A stretch of DNA of 47,540 nt from JAAYHC01 sp964483175 (GTDB lineage: Bacteria; Bacillota; UBA5301). The stretch is from assembly GCA_964483175.1 (NCBI GenBank), contig CAZAAT010000004.1:1-47540 (forward strand). Reading direction: 5' to 3'. Position 1 is the stretch's first letter, and each line of letters opens with the position of its first letter. The notes beneath the pieces were generated by a model that saw only the letters and a program-made list of their open reading frames with translations, ran no database searches and was not told the origin of the DNA. This document shows, in pieces, positions 9,005-16,656 of the stretch. Made by a program: the position numbers and the translations under genes.

Positions 9005-9169
9005 ATGGCAGGATTGGCGATTAAGTTGCAGGATAATAGTCGTCGGGATGACCAGCCAAAAAAAGCTTCCGTTTCAGGCGAGTCTGAGGATGTTAAGATC
9101 ATTTGGAAGGGCAAAAAGATTGCTAAAGTAGTTTTCGCTTCCGGTAAAGAGGTAACGTTTGAAGAGTAG
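9005..9169 (+). CDS. 54-residue conserved-looking orphan protein
   Basis: A short gene starting MAGLAIKLQDNSRR and ending KEVTFEE. The N-terminal half is polar and probably flexible. The C-terminal half (about 29-54) alternates hydrophobic and charged residues (VKIIWKGKKIAKVVF), which suggests a small beta-sheet or RNA/protein-binding fold. It has an SD (AGGTG, 8 bases before ATG), an upstream consensus promoter and a downstream terminator, so it is a monocistronic unit. I do not recognise the family and assign no function. Confidence 0.7.
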   Translation: MAGLAIKLQDNSRRDDQPKKASVSGESEDVKIIWKGKKIAKVVFASGKEVTFEE

Positions 9170-9308
9170 AGAAATAACGGAATAGCAGGAAATAGCTAGA
9201 TATTAAAACATAATACCCCAAAACAAAGAGTAATATCCATTCTTAAGGATAGTTGACCGTAATTGGCTGATTTTCTGAAGTTGAATCTGACCAAAGCGTG
9301 AGCGTATT

Positions 9309-9341
9309 AAAGACCCTCGACAGAGGGTCTTTATGCTTTTT
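9309..9341 (+). terminator. Rho-independent terminator after the orphan gene
   Basis: A perfect 10-base stem, AAAGACCCTC (9309-9318) with GAGGGTCTTT (9323-9332), has a 4-base loop and is followed by ATGCTTTTT. The 139 bases between the orphan gene and this hairpin show nothing I recognise. Confidence 0.9.
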
Positions 9342-9368
9342 GAATTCATTTTTTCCTCCCTCTATAAT
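9340..9368 (+). promoter_or_regulatory. Sigma-A promoter of the CAP-domain gene
   Basis: TTGAAT at 9340-9345 and TATAAT at 9363-9368 with a 17-base spacer. The -35 element begins in the T-tract of the preceding terminator. The predicted leader is about 68 bases. Confidence 0.7.
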
Positions 9369-9442
9369 TAGTGCTAGTCGAGACAGTTGTTTGTACCAGG
9401 TGCAGGTTTTCCCAGTTCAAATAGTAAAAGGGAGGAAAAATA

Positions 9443-10210
9443 GTGAACGAAAAGACTAAAAAAATTATTAGGACAAGCTTATTGACCATGGCCGTATTGG
9501 CATTGCTGTTGACCCCGGTAATGGCTGCGACATACTACTTCTCCGGGGGCAATTCTTATTCGAGCAACAGTTATTCAACCAAATACGGCTCAAGCAGCAA
9601 AACTTATTATAGCAGCCCATCAAATTCGTATAGCAGCAGCCCATCCTACACTTATAACAGTGGGTCCAGCTATTACTCAACCAAAACCGGCTCCAGTGGT
9701 TCGAGCTACTATCCATGGAAAAAGTATGTTCCAAGCACGCCGACCACCCCTACTCAGCCTACTCCACAACCTACACCTACACCTACACCTACTCCAACCC
9801 CCACTCCGAATCCAACGCCGGTTAACGGCCTGACCGCGGAGGAACAACAAATGCTCGACCTGGTTAACCAGGCCCGGAGGAATGCCGGCCTCCATCCCTT
9901 GCAGGCTGACTTGCGGTTAACCCAATTGGCTCGCCAGAAGAGTCAGGATATGGCCGTGAAGAACTACTTCAGCCATATTTCGCCCACCTATGGTTCTCCA
10001 TTCGATATGCTGCGTAATGCGGGTATCAGCTACACCTTGGCCGGGGAGAATATCGCTGGTGCCGGTAGTGTTACTAGTGCCCACAATGCCTTGATGAACA
10101 GTTCCGGCCACCGGGCTAATATCTTACACCCTTCTTATCAGCGGGTAGGTATCGGCATCTATCGCGGCGGGGCTTATGGGATGATGTTTACCCAGCTCTT
10201 TGTTAAATAG
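9443..10210 (+). CDS. Secreted CAP/SCP-domain protein (YkwD-like)
   Basis: 255 residues. A signal peptide (about 1-29, cleavage likely after VMAA) is followed by a Ser/Tyr/Gly-rich stretch (about 31-92), a Pro-Thr repeat linker (about 96-127) and a C-terminal CAP domain (about 131-255). The domain has the family's hallmarks: LVNQARRNAGL, the histidine in YFSHISP, GENIAG, and SGHRANILHPSY. CAP proteins of this YkwD type are extracellular and in Clostridia and Bacilli are often found on the cell or spore surface; the molecular activity is not established. The start is GTG at 9443 with GGGAGG 7 bases upstream. Confidence 0.92.
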   Translation: MNEKTKKIIRTSLLTMAVLALLLTPVMAATYYFSGGNSYSSNSYSTKYGSSSKTYYSSPSNSYSSSPSYTYNSGSSYYSTKTGSSGSSYYPWKKYVPSTPTTPTQPTPQPTPTPTPTPTPTPNPTPVNGLTAEEQQMLDLVNQARRNAGLHPLQADLRLTQLARQKSQDMAVKNYFSHISPTYGSPFDMLRNAGISYTLAGENIAGAGSVTSAHNALMNSSGHRANILHPSYQRVGIGIYRGGAYGMMFTQLFVK

Positions 10211-10237
10211 GAAAACGAGAAAGCAACTTCACAAGAA

Positions 10238-10281
10238 GGCACCGGGGGACATACTATGTACTAGCTCCGGTGTCATTCTTT
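10238..10281 (+). terminator. Probable terminator after the CAP-domain gene
   Basis: GGCACCGG (10238-10245) pairs with CCGGTGTC (10267-10274) around a loop that itself contains the palindrome ACATACTATGT. ATTCTTTT follows. It falls just before the SD of the next gene. Confidence 0.55.
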
Positions 10282-10301
10282 TAATCCGGAGGCCGGGGTT
10301 T

Positions 10302-10577
10302 ATGCAGCAGCAAAGGAGTGAGGGTGGGGTGCAAAACCTGACACCTAAAAACGCCAATCCTTTGCTTGACCTTAGTCCTCGGGAGAAAGAGGTGCTTGGC
10401 CTGGTAGCATTAGGTATGGGCAATGAGGAGATCGGCAAAAGGCTCTTTATCAGCCCCAAAACCGTCAAAAACTACGTTACCAGGATCAGGCGCAAACTTG
10501 GCCTAGAAAATCGGACTCAGGTGGCCTTATACGCACTACGAAAAGGATTGGTTGAAATCGACGAAACGAATTTTTGA
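10302..10577 (+). CDS. Small LuxR/GerE-type DNA-binding regulator
   Basis: 91 residues consisting almost only of a LuxR-type helix-turn-helix (about 25-88): LSPREKEVLGLVALGMGNEE, then ISPKTVKNYVTRIRRKLG. There is no receiver or sensor domain, as in the spore regulator GerE, so it may be controlled by its own expression. I start at the ATG at 10302, which has GGAGG 9 bases upstream; a GTG at 10329 is the main alternative. It could be a mother-cell regulator like GerE, but that is inference from size and fold only. Confidence 0.85.
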   Translation: MQQQRSEGGVQNLTPKNANPLLDLSPREKEVLGLVALGMGNEEIGKRLFISPKTVKNYVTRIRRKLGLENRTQVALYALRKGLVEIDETNF

Positions 10578-10597
10578 TCAGCGTAAACTTAAATTAC

Positions 10598-10628
10598 AGC
10601 CCGAGCAGTGCTCGGGCTTCTATATTTT
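10598..10628 (+). terminator. Rho-independent terminator after the LuxR-type gene
   Basis: AGCCCGAG (10598-10605) pairs perfectly with CTCGGGCT (10611-10618) around a 5-base loop. TCTATATTTT follows. Confidence 0.88.
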
Positions 10629-10707
10629 GGCTTTGCTTACTAATGGCAGGAATTATCCCCGATATTGTCCAAAGTATTGAAAGCATTATCGTGGAGGGGG
10701 CAGCTAA

Positions 10708-12156
10708 GTGTACCGTGATTTGCAGGAGTTCGTCGATCTATTAGAGTCCAAAGGGGAGCTGATCCGAGTTCAGGCCGAGGTCGATCCCGAGCTTGAGATT
10801 ACAGAGATCGCTGACCGGGTAATGAAAGCGGGAGGGCCAGCCCTGCTTTTTGAAAATGTCAAAGGTTCGGAGATGCCGGTTTTAATCAACGCCTTTGGTA
10901 GTGAAAAACGGATGGCGCTAGCCTTAGGTGTATCGGACTTAGATGAGATCGGCGAGGAGATTCGTGAGCTGATTAAGTTAGCGATGGAGGGGGAGAATGA
11001 CTCCTTATTGGGCAAACTCAAAATTCTGCCCAAATTAAACGACTTGGCCAAGTTATTTCCGAAGACCGTCTCCAAGGCCCCCTGCCAAGAGGTCATTTCT
11101 TTAGAACCTGATCTGACCAAGCTGCCGGTGCTGAAATGTTGGCCCCAAGATGGTGGTAGATATATCACCTTGCCCTTGGTTTTCACCAAAAATCCTAAGA
11201 CCGGAAAGCAGAATTGTGGGATGTATCGACTGCAGATATACGACAAAACTACTACCGGGATGCACTGGCATATTCATAAAGACGGCGCGGCGAACTATCG
11301 TCAAGCTGAGGCTGGTGGTGAGCGTTTTCCGGTAGCGGTAGCGATTGGTGGCGATCCGGCCCTGACCTATGCGGCGACAGCGCCATTGCCCGGGGGAGTA
11401 GACGAGATGCTCTTGGCCGGGTTCTTACGTAAGAAGCCGGTTGAGATGGTTCAATGTAAAACCGTAGACTTAAAAGTTCCGGCTGATGCCGACATTATTC
11501 TAGAAGGGTACGTTGACCCCGGGGAGCGCCGTATCGAAGGCCCATTCGGTGATCATACCGGATTCTATTCACTAGCAGATGAGTACCCGGTTTTTCATGT
11601 AACCTGTATTACTCATCGCAAATCACCAATCTACCTCACGACCATCGTGGGAATTCCGCCGATGGAAGATGCCTATTTAGCACTGGCCAGTGAACGGATT
11701 TTCTTGCCACTGTTTCAACTGCAGCTGCCTGAGGTAGTGGATATGCACCTGCCGATCGCAGGTGTCCAACACAATTTGATGATCCTCTCGATTAATAAGA
11801 GCTTTCCGGGCCATGCCCAAAAGGTAATGCATGCTGTTTGGGGCATGGGTCAAGCCATGTATACCAAGGCCGTTGTCGTTGTTGATGCGGATGTCAATGT
11901 GCACAATTATTCCGAGGTGATTTGGAAGGTCTTAAATAACGTCGATCCTGGGCGAGACATCACCATTGTTAAAGGTCCGGTCGAGACTCTGGACCATGCT
12001 TCGCCGTTGGCCAAATTCGGCACCAAGATGGGAATAGATGCTACTCGTAAATGGCCAAGCGAAGGCTTTACCCGTGAATGGCCAGAAGAGATCAGGATGA
12101 GTCCGGAGATTAAGGCTATGGTTGATGCTAGATGGAAGGAGTATGGCATTAAGTGA
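10708..12156 (+). CDS. ubiD: UbiD-family prenylated-FMN decarboxylase (probably menaquinone pathway)
   Basis: 482 residues, the normal UbiD length. Family features include the segment CGMYRLQIYDKTTTGMHWH (about 170-188) and the catalytic-site region RRIEGPFGDHTGFY (about 274-287). UbiD enzymes decarboxylate aromatic or unsaturated acids using prenylated FMN made by UbiX, which is encoded two genes downstream. With a UbiA-type prenyltransferase between them, the likely role is decarboxylation in menaquinone synthesis, as proposed for the futalosine route (MqnL/M/P proteins). That assignment is inference, since no mqnA-D gene lies in the window. The start is GTG at 10708 with an AGGGGG SD. It overlaps ubiA by four bases (GTGA). 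Confidence 0.92.
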   Translation: MYRDLQEFVDLLESKGELIRVQAEVDPELEITEIADRVMKAGGPALLFENVKGSEMPVLINAFGSEKRMALALGVSDLDEIGEEIRELIKLAMEGENDSLLGKLKILPKLNDLAKLFPKTVSKAPCQEVISLEPDLTKLPVLKCWPQDGGRYITLPLVFTKNPKTGKQNCGMYRLQIYDKTTTGMHWHIHKDGAANYRQAEAGGERFPVAVAIGGDPALTYAATAPLPGGVDEMLLAGFLRKKPVEMVQCKTVDLKVPADADIILEGYVDPGERRIEGPFGDHTGFYSLADEYPVFHVTCITHRKSPIYLTTIVGIPPMEDAYLALASERIFLPLFQLQLPEVVDMHLPIAGVQHNLMILSINKSFPGHAQKVMHAVWGMGQAMYTKAVVVVDADVNVHNYSEVIWKVLNNVDPGRDITIVKGPVETLDHASPLAKFGTKMGIDATRKWPSEGFTREWPEEIRMSPEIKAMVDARWKEYGIK

Positions 12157-13004
12157 GTAGCAAGGTAAAGTTGTTTTTCAAGATGATTGATTTTCATGAG
12201 AGTATTTTTGCCTTGCCATTTGCTTTTATCAGTGCGATGCTGGCAACTAATGGTCAGCTTAGTTGGGGAGAGGTCTTTTGGTTGCTGGTAGCGATGGTGA
12301 GCGGACGGAGTTTGGCCATGGCGTTTAACCGGATGATCGATGTAGAGTTTGATGCGCGCAATCCTCGCACTGCCAACAATATCATGCCTTCGGGGCGCCT
12401 GACCAAGCGAGAAGTTACTGCAGCCATTGTTTTTTGCGGGGTACTATTTGTGATTGCCGCGGCTCAGTTTAACTGGTTAACGCTGGTTCTTTCGCCGATA
12501 GCCATCTTTATCATGACCTTTTATTCTTATACCAAGCGTTTTACCTGGACTACGCATCTGGTGCTTGGAGTTGCTATGGCCCAGGTTCCAATAGCGGCTT
12601 GGTTGGCTCTGACCGGTAGTATACCGGCCCCTGCTTGGCTACTAGGAGCGGCAGTTGGTTGCTGGATAGCAGGTTTCGATATCATCTTTGCCCTTCAGGA
12701 TATGGAGGCGGATCGAGCGGAGGGGCTTCACTCGATCCCGGTCCGTTTTGGGCTGGCAAATTCATTGTGGTGGTCGCGCGGATTACATCTATTGGCCCTG
12801 ATCTTTTTCGCCTGGGTCGGATACCTAATGCAGGCTAACTATTTTTACTGGATCGGCTTTGGTTTGGTCACCCTGCTACTTATTATTGAACAAGCAGCAA
12901 TGGCCACTCTGGATATGAGCAGGCTCAATTTTGCGTACTTTAAGGTCAATGGTGTCGTTTCCGTTGCCTTCTTCGTTTTCACCTGGCTCTCGATCAGATT
13001 CTGA
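12153..13004 (+). CDS. UbiA-family membrane prenyltransferase (MqnP-like)
   Basis: 283 residues with about eight membrane segments. Both aspartate motifs of the UbiA family are present: NRMIDVEFDARNPRT in the first half and LQDMEADRAEGLHSIP in the second. Such enzymes join a polyprenyl chain to an aromatic acid in the membrane. Its place between ubiD and ubiX, with a four-base overlap to ubiD, fits prenylation of 1,4-dihydroxy-6-naphthoate or a relative in menaquinone synthesis; the substrate is inferred. The start is GTG at 12153. Confidence 0.92.
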   Translation: MSSKVKLFFKMIDFHESIFALPFAFISAMLATNGQLSWGEVFWLLVAMVSGRSLAMAFNRMIDVEFDARNPRTANNIMPSGRLTKREVTAAIVFCGVLFVIAAAQFNWLTLVLSPIAIFIMTFYSYTKRFTWTTHLVLGVAMAQVPIAAWLALTGSIPAPAWLLGAAVGCWIAGFDIIFALQDMEADRAEGLHSIPVRFGLANSLWWSRGLHLLALIFFAWVGYLMQANYFYWIGFGLVTLLLIIEQAAMATLDMSRLNFAYFKVNGVVSVAFFVFTWLSIRF

Positions 13005-13013
13005 GGTGATCAA

Positions 13014-13619
13014 GTGTATACGGTAGCAATAACCGGTGCCAGTGGCATGCGGTATGCAGATCGGCTTTTGCGTTTCTTAGTGGAAGCTGGCCATGAGGTT
13101 AATTTGCTTATTTCTAATCCGGGCTGGACTGTTCTTGGGGAGGAACTCGGCTGGCCGGTGAGTAATTGGGATAATCGTGGTGAACTAATCCGCCAGCGAT
13201 ATGGCCCATTAGTAAAGTTTTACGACAATCACGATTGGTTTTCACCTGTTGCGAGTGGTTCTGCGCCGTCAAGTGGCATGGTGATTATTCCGTGCTCAAT
13301 GGGTACTATCGGTCGAGTGGCGGCAGGGATTTCTTCGACGTTAATAGAGCGAAGTGCCGATGTATGTCTGAAAGAGCGGAGAAAGCTGATCCTAGTTTTT
13401 CGAGAGACACCGCTCAGCCTGATCCACTTAGAAAACCTTACTAAACTGGCTCAAGCGGGAGCGACCATACTCCCGGCAGCGCCAAGCTTTTATCACCAAC
13501 CCAAGACTATCGAAGAGATGGTGGATTTTGTGGTCGCGCGAGTGCTCGACCAGATGGGCATTCCACACTCAATAGTGGTCCCTTGGGGCGGTGCTAAACC
13601 TGGGAATGGGGGAATATAA
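13014..13619 (+). CDS. ubiX: UbiX-type flavin prenyltransferase
   Basis: 201 residues. It has the N-terminal flavin-binding GASG motif, the ASGSAPSSGMVIIPCSM segment with its conserved serines, and CLKERRKLILVFRETPLSLI, all typical of UbiX/Pad1. It makes the prenylated FMN cofactor required by the UbiD protein. The start is GTG at 13014 behind GAGGTGATCAA, 9 bases after the prenyltransferase stop. Confidence 0.95.
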   Translation: MYTVAITGASGMRYADRLLRFLVEAGHEVNLLISNPGWTVLGEELGWPVSNWDNRGELIRQRYGPLVKFYDNHDWFSPVASGSAPSSGMVIIPCSMGTIGRVAAGISSTLIERSADVCLKERRKLILVFRETPLSLIHLENLTKLAQAGATILPAAPSFYHQPKTIEEMVDFVVARVLDQMGIPHSIVVPWGGAKPGNGGI

Positions 13620-14585
13620 TTGAAAATTTTGCGAAAGATCCGGAATTTATGGGTTATTGGGCTGTTAAGTGCCCTAGTGGTATCGACTGGAGTGTTGGCA
13701 GCCGATACCACTAACACTCTTAAAATCGGTTTTCTTACTGCTGAAGATGAACTTCCGCTGTACGTTGGTGTCGATCGGGGGGATTTTGCGCGTGGCGGCG
13801 TCGACCTGCAACTGGTTACTTTTGTCAGTGCAGTTGAGCGAGATACTGCCTTGCGGGCCGGTCAGGTCGACGGGATTGTCTGTGACTTGATTGCTTTAGG
13901 CCTTTTTGCTAAAGGGAGAATGGATGTCAAAGCCACCTCGATCTCCTTGGGTGCTACCCCAGCGGAAGGGAGATTTGCCTTGCTGGCCGGTCCGAACTCC
14001 GGCGTGGAAAAGATCACTGACTTAAAAAACGTGCCGGTAGGCATTTCGAACAACTCGATTATCGAGTTTGTCAATTATCATTTATTAAAGGATAACGGCT
14101 TTGCGGATTCTGAGATTAAAACCGTCGAGATCCCCAAGGTTCCTGTGCGCGTGGAGTTGCTACTAAAGGGACAGATTAAAGCGGCGACCCTGCCAGATCC
14201 GTTCGCCTCTTTGGCTGAGGCACAAGGGGCTAAGCTGCTGGCCAGCGATGCCGATTCCGAGACGAACTTGTCGCCGATCGTCTACATTTTTTCTTCTAAG
14301 ACCATTAAGGAGAAAAAGGCGGTTCTTGAGCGGTTCTATGAAATCTATTCCGATATTGTCACTGAGATTAATGCCAATCCGGAAGCCTACCGTAGCTATA
14401 TGGTGGAGTACTGTAAGGTTCCTAAGGCGATTGAGGAGGTCTATCCGGTGCCCACATTCTCGTTGCCGACGCTTCCGACCAAGGACGAGTGGGAACTGGT
14501 CATGGACTGGATGATTGCTAAGGGTATGTTAAAGACGGCGTTTGGGTACGATCAATTTTTTGATGCTTCTTTTGCCAAGCAGTGA
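13620..14585 (+). CDS. NMT1/SsuA-type ABC transporter substrate-binding protein
   Basis: 321 residues. A signal peptide (about 1-28, ending GVLAA) precedes a periplasmic-binding fold of the NitT/TauT/ThiY class: IGFLTAEDELPLYVGVDRGDF near the N-terminus and AATLPDPFASLAEAQGAKLL in the middle. No lipobox cysteine is seen. The start is TTG at 13620, directly after the ubiX stop, with GGGGG 7 bases upstream. The ligand cannot be told from sequence. The position suggests something connected with quinone or aromatic metabolism, which is inference. Confidence 0.88.
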   Translation: MKILRKIRNLWVIGLLSALVVSTGVLAADTTNTLKIGFLTAEDELPLYVGVDRGDFARGGVDLQLVTFVSAVERDTALRAGQVDGIVCDLIALGLFAKGRMDVKATSISLGATPAEGRFALLAGPNSGVEKITDLKNVPVGISNNSIIEFVNYHLLKDNGFADSEIKTVEIPKVPVRVELLLKGQIKAATLPDPFASLAEAQGAKLLASDADSETNLSPIVYIFSSKTIKEKKAVLERFYEIYSDIVTEINANPEAYRSYMVEYCKVPKAIEEVYPVPTFSLPTLPTKDEWELVMDWMIAKGMLKTAFGYDQFFDASFAKQ

Positions 14586-14601
14586 GTCGGGGGTTTGATT
14601 T

Positions 14602-15360
14602 GTGCTTGAGGTAAGCAATTTAGCATACCGCTATAACCAGCGCCACCGCTCCGTACAAGCTTTGGCTTCCGTAGATTTTACCGCTCGGCCGGGTGAGAGC
14701 TGGGCGGTAATCGGCCCCTCGGGTTGCGGAAAAAGTACACTTTTGTACTTATTGGCGGGGCTGATTTATCCATCAAAAGGGTCAATTTTATTCAAAGAAC
14801 GCCCTTTGCCCGAGTCTAAACACGAAATTGCGTTGATTCTGCAAAGTTATGGGTTGTTCCCCTGGAAAACGGTTTTAGACAATATCACCTTGGGGCTTCG
14901 CATCCGTAAATTCACCAAGAAAGAGGCAACGGCCAAAGCTGCCCGCATGATGGAGATGTTGGACATTGCCGATTTAAAGGAGGCCTATCCGACTCAACTT
15001 TCCGGCGGACAGAAGCAACGGGTGGCCATCGCCCGATCCTTGGTATTAGAACCAAAATTACTGCTTATGGATGAGCCTTTCTCGGCTTTGGATGCGCAGA
15101 CGCGAGAAAGAATGCAGGATTTGATGTTAGAAATTTTCGCAGCTCACTCCATGATTACGATATTGGTAACCCATAGCATCGAAGAGGCCGTCATATTAGG
15201 ACGCAAGATTATGATCTTTTCAGAGCTGCCAGGACGATTATTGGAAATCGTCGATAACCCGGGCATGGGTAGCTCCGGCTTGCGTTCCACTACTGAGTAT
15301 CTTGAGCTAACTACTTATCTACGGCGCAGGTTGAAGGAGATCAAGACCAATGGCGTGTAA
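14602..15360 (+). CDS. ABC transporter ATP-binding protein (NitT/TauT family)
   Basis: 252 residues. Walker A is GPSGCGKST, the Q-loop is LQSYGLFPW, the signature is LSGGQKQR, Walker B is LLLMDEPFSALD, and the switch histidine is in VTHSIEEA. The sequence is of the SsuB/TauB type. GTG at 14602 follows GGGGG by 8 bases. It energises the permease encoded next, whose start overlaps its end by 11 bases. Confidence 0.92.
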   Translation: MLEVSNLAYRYNQRHRSVQALASVDFTARPGESWAVIGPSGCGKSTLLYLLAGLIYPSKGSILFKERPLPESKHEIALILQSYGLFPWKTVLDNITLGLRIRKFTKKEATAKAARMMEMLDIADLKEAYPTQLSGGQKQRVAIARSLVLEPKLLLMDEPFSALDAQTRERMQDLMLEIFAAHSMITILVTHSIEEAVILGRKIMIFSELPGRLLEIVDNPGMGSSGLRSTTEYLELTTYLRRRLKEIKTNGV

Positions 15361-16126
15361 GCGTAAGCTGAAAACCCCCGGGTCCGGTTGGCTGCAGAAG
15401 ATTTGCGCAGCGCTAATAACGGCCGGGCTATGGCAATTGTATATTTGGTTAGCTGGGGACAGCTACCTTACCGGTCCTTGGGATATTGTCCAACTTATGG
15501 TTCAGAAGGACAATCAACTGTGGTACCATGGGCTAATTAGCGCTAGACGGATTTTTCTTAGCTTAGTAATTGCCCTATTGTTGGGTATACCCATCGGCCT
15601 GTTTCTCGGTCGAAATCTCCGTGTTGATCAGGTCGTAGCTCCATTTATTTACTTATTTTACCCGATCCCTAAGATCGTCTTTTTACCCTTGGTCTTCGTT
15701 TTGTTTGGGTTGGGAGATGCTTCGCGGGTGTTATTGATCACCTTGACCGTCTTTTTCCAGATCCTAGTCAGCACTAGGGATGCAGCTAGGTCTTTGCCCT
15801 TGGAGGCGACTTACAGTATTCGTTCACTGGGTGGGGGCAGATTGGCGCTTTACCGCCATGTGCTATTACCATATTGCTTACCTAAGGTCTTTACCGCGCT
15901 AAGAATCAGTATCGGTACTGCCAGTGCGGTTTTGTTTTTTGCCGAGTCATTTGCGACTTCAACAGGCTTAGGTTACTTAATTATGGACTCCTGGGGGCAA
16001 TTCGACTATGAGATGATGATTGCGGCTATTGTCGGGATGAGTTTATTGGGCTTGGTGTTGTATTCCCTTGTCGAGTTGTTAGAGTCAAGGATCTGTTCTT
16101 GGGCACGATTGGCCGATAATAGCTGA
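15350..16126 (+). CDS. ABC transporter permease (NitT/TauT family)
   Basis: 258 residues with about six membrane segments and the EAA-type loop (ATYSIRSLGGGRLALYRHVLLP) that contacts the ATPase. The long conserved segment FYPIPKIVFLPLVFVLFGLG is typical of the SsuC/TauC family. ATG at 15350 has AAGGAG 10 bases upstream. It completes a three-gene importer inside the ubiD-ubiA-ubiX transcription unit. Confidence 0.92.
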   Translation: MACKRKLKTPGSGWLQKICAALITAGLWQLYIWLAGDSYLTGPWDIVQLMVQKDNQLWYHGLISARRIFLSLVIALLLGIPIGLFLGRNLRVDQVVAPFIYLFYPIPKIVFLPLVFVLFGLGDASRVLLITLTVFFQILVSTRDAARSLPLEATYSIRSLGGGRLALYRHVLLPYCLPKVFTALRISIGTASAVLFFAESFATSTGLGYLIMDSWGQFDYEMMIAAIVGMSLLGLVLYSLVELLESRICSWARLADNS

Positions 16127-16218
16127 TCGCCAAGTCTTTCCGGGAACTTATGCTAAGTTTGACACGTTTTAATCAAGGAGTAACTAGAGGCAAAATTAAT
16201 TTGGAGGGAGTTAATCGG

Positions 16219-16629
16219 ATGGCAATGTCCAGAAAGGGAAGAGTTGTTCTGGGTATCGGGGTTATAGTGGCAGCTGTGGCAGCGCTCGTGTACTTTGGCT
16301 ACTCTGGCTCAAACAGCAGTTATTACCGTACCGTCTCTGAAATTTTAGCTGATCCCGCCAGCTTTCAGAATCAATCCCTGAGGATTAGCGGCTATTTGGT
16401 TGGCGATAGCATTGATTGGGACTCGCAGAATGTCTTGCTCAGATTTGCCTTGGCACCCGACCAAAGTGATTCATCGAGCCCCTATCTAAATGTAGTTTAC
16501 AAGGGAATAAAACCGAATAATTTTGAACATGGCAACGAGGTCATCATCGAGGGAACAATGGGTCAAAATGCAGTTGTTACCGCAGAAAAACTGATGGTCA
16601 AATGCCCGTCCAAATATGAAGAACAATAA
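16219..16629 (+). CDS. ccmE: CcmE, periplasmic haem chaperone (CxxxY variant)
   Basis: 136 residues: an N-terminal membrane anchor (about 9-28) and an OB-fold domain (about 38-128). Classical CcmE attaches haem through HxxxY; here the motif is CPSKY at 129-133, the cysteine variant known from archaeal and Desulfovibrio System I* pathways. It carries haem from CcmABCD to CcmF. I start at the ATG at 16219 (GGAGGG about 10 bases upstream) rather than an upstream in-frame ATG at 16150. A possible -35, TTGACA at 16159-16164, has no good -10, so the gene may also be read from the upstream operon. Confidence 0.9.
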   Translation: MAMSRKGRVVLGIGVIVAAVAALVYFGYSGSNSSYYRTVSEILADPASFQNQSLRISGYLVGDSIDWDSQNVLLRFALAPDQSDSSSPYLNVVYKGIKPNNFEHGNEVIIEGTMGQNAVVTAEKLMVKCPSKYEEQ

Positions 16630-16656
16630 TACCGGCACTGTTAGGGGGACTCGCTG

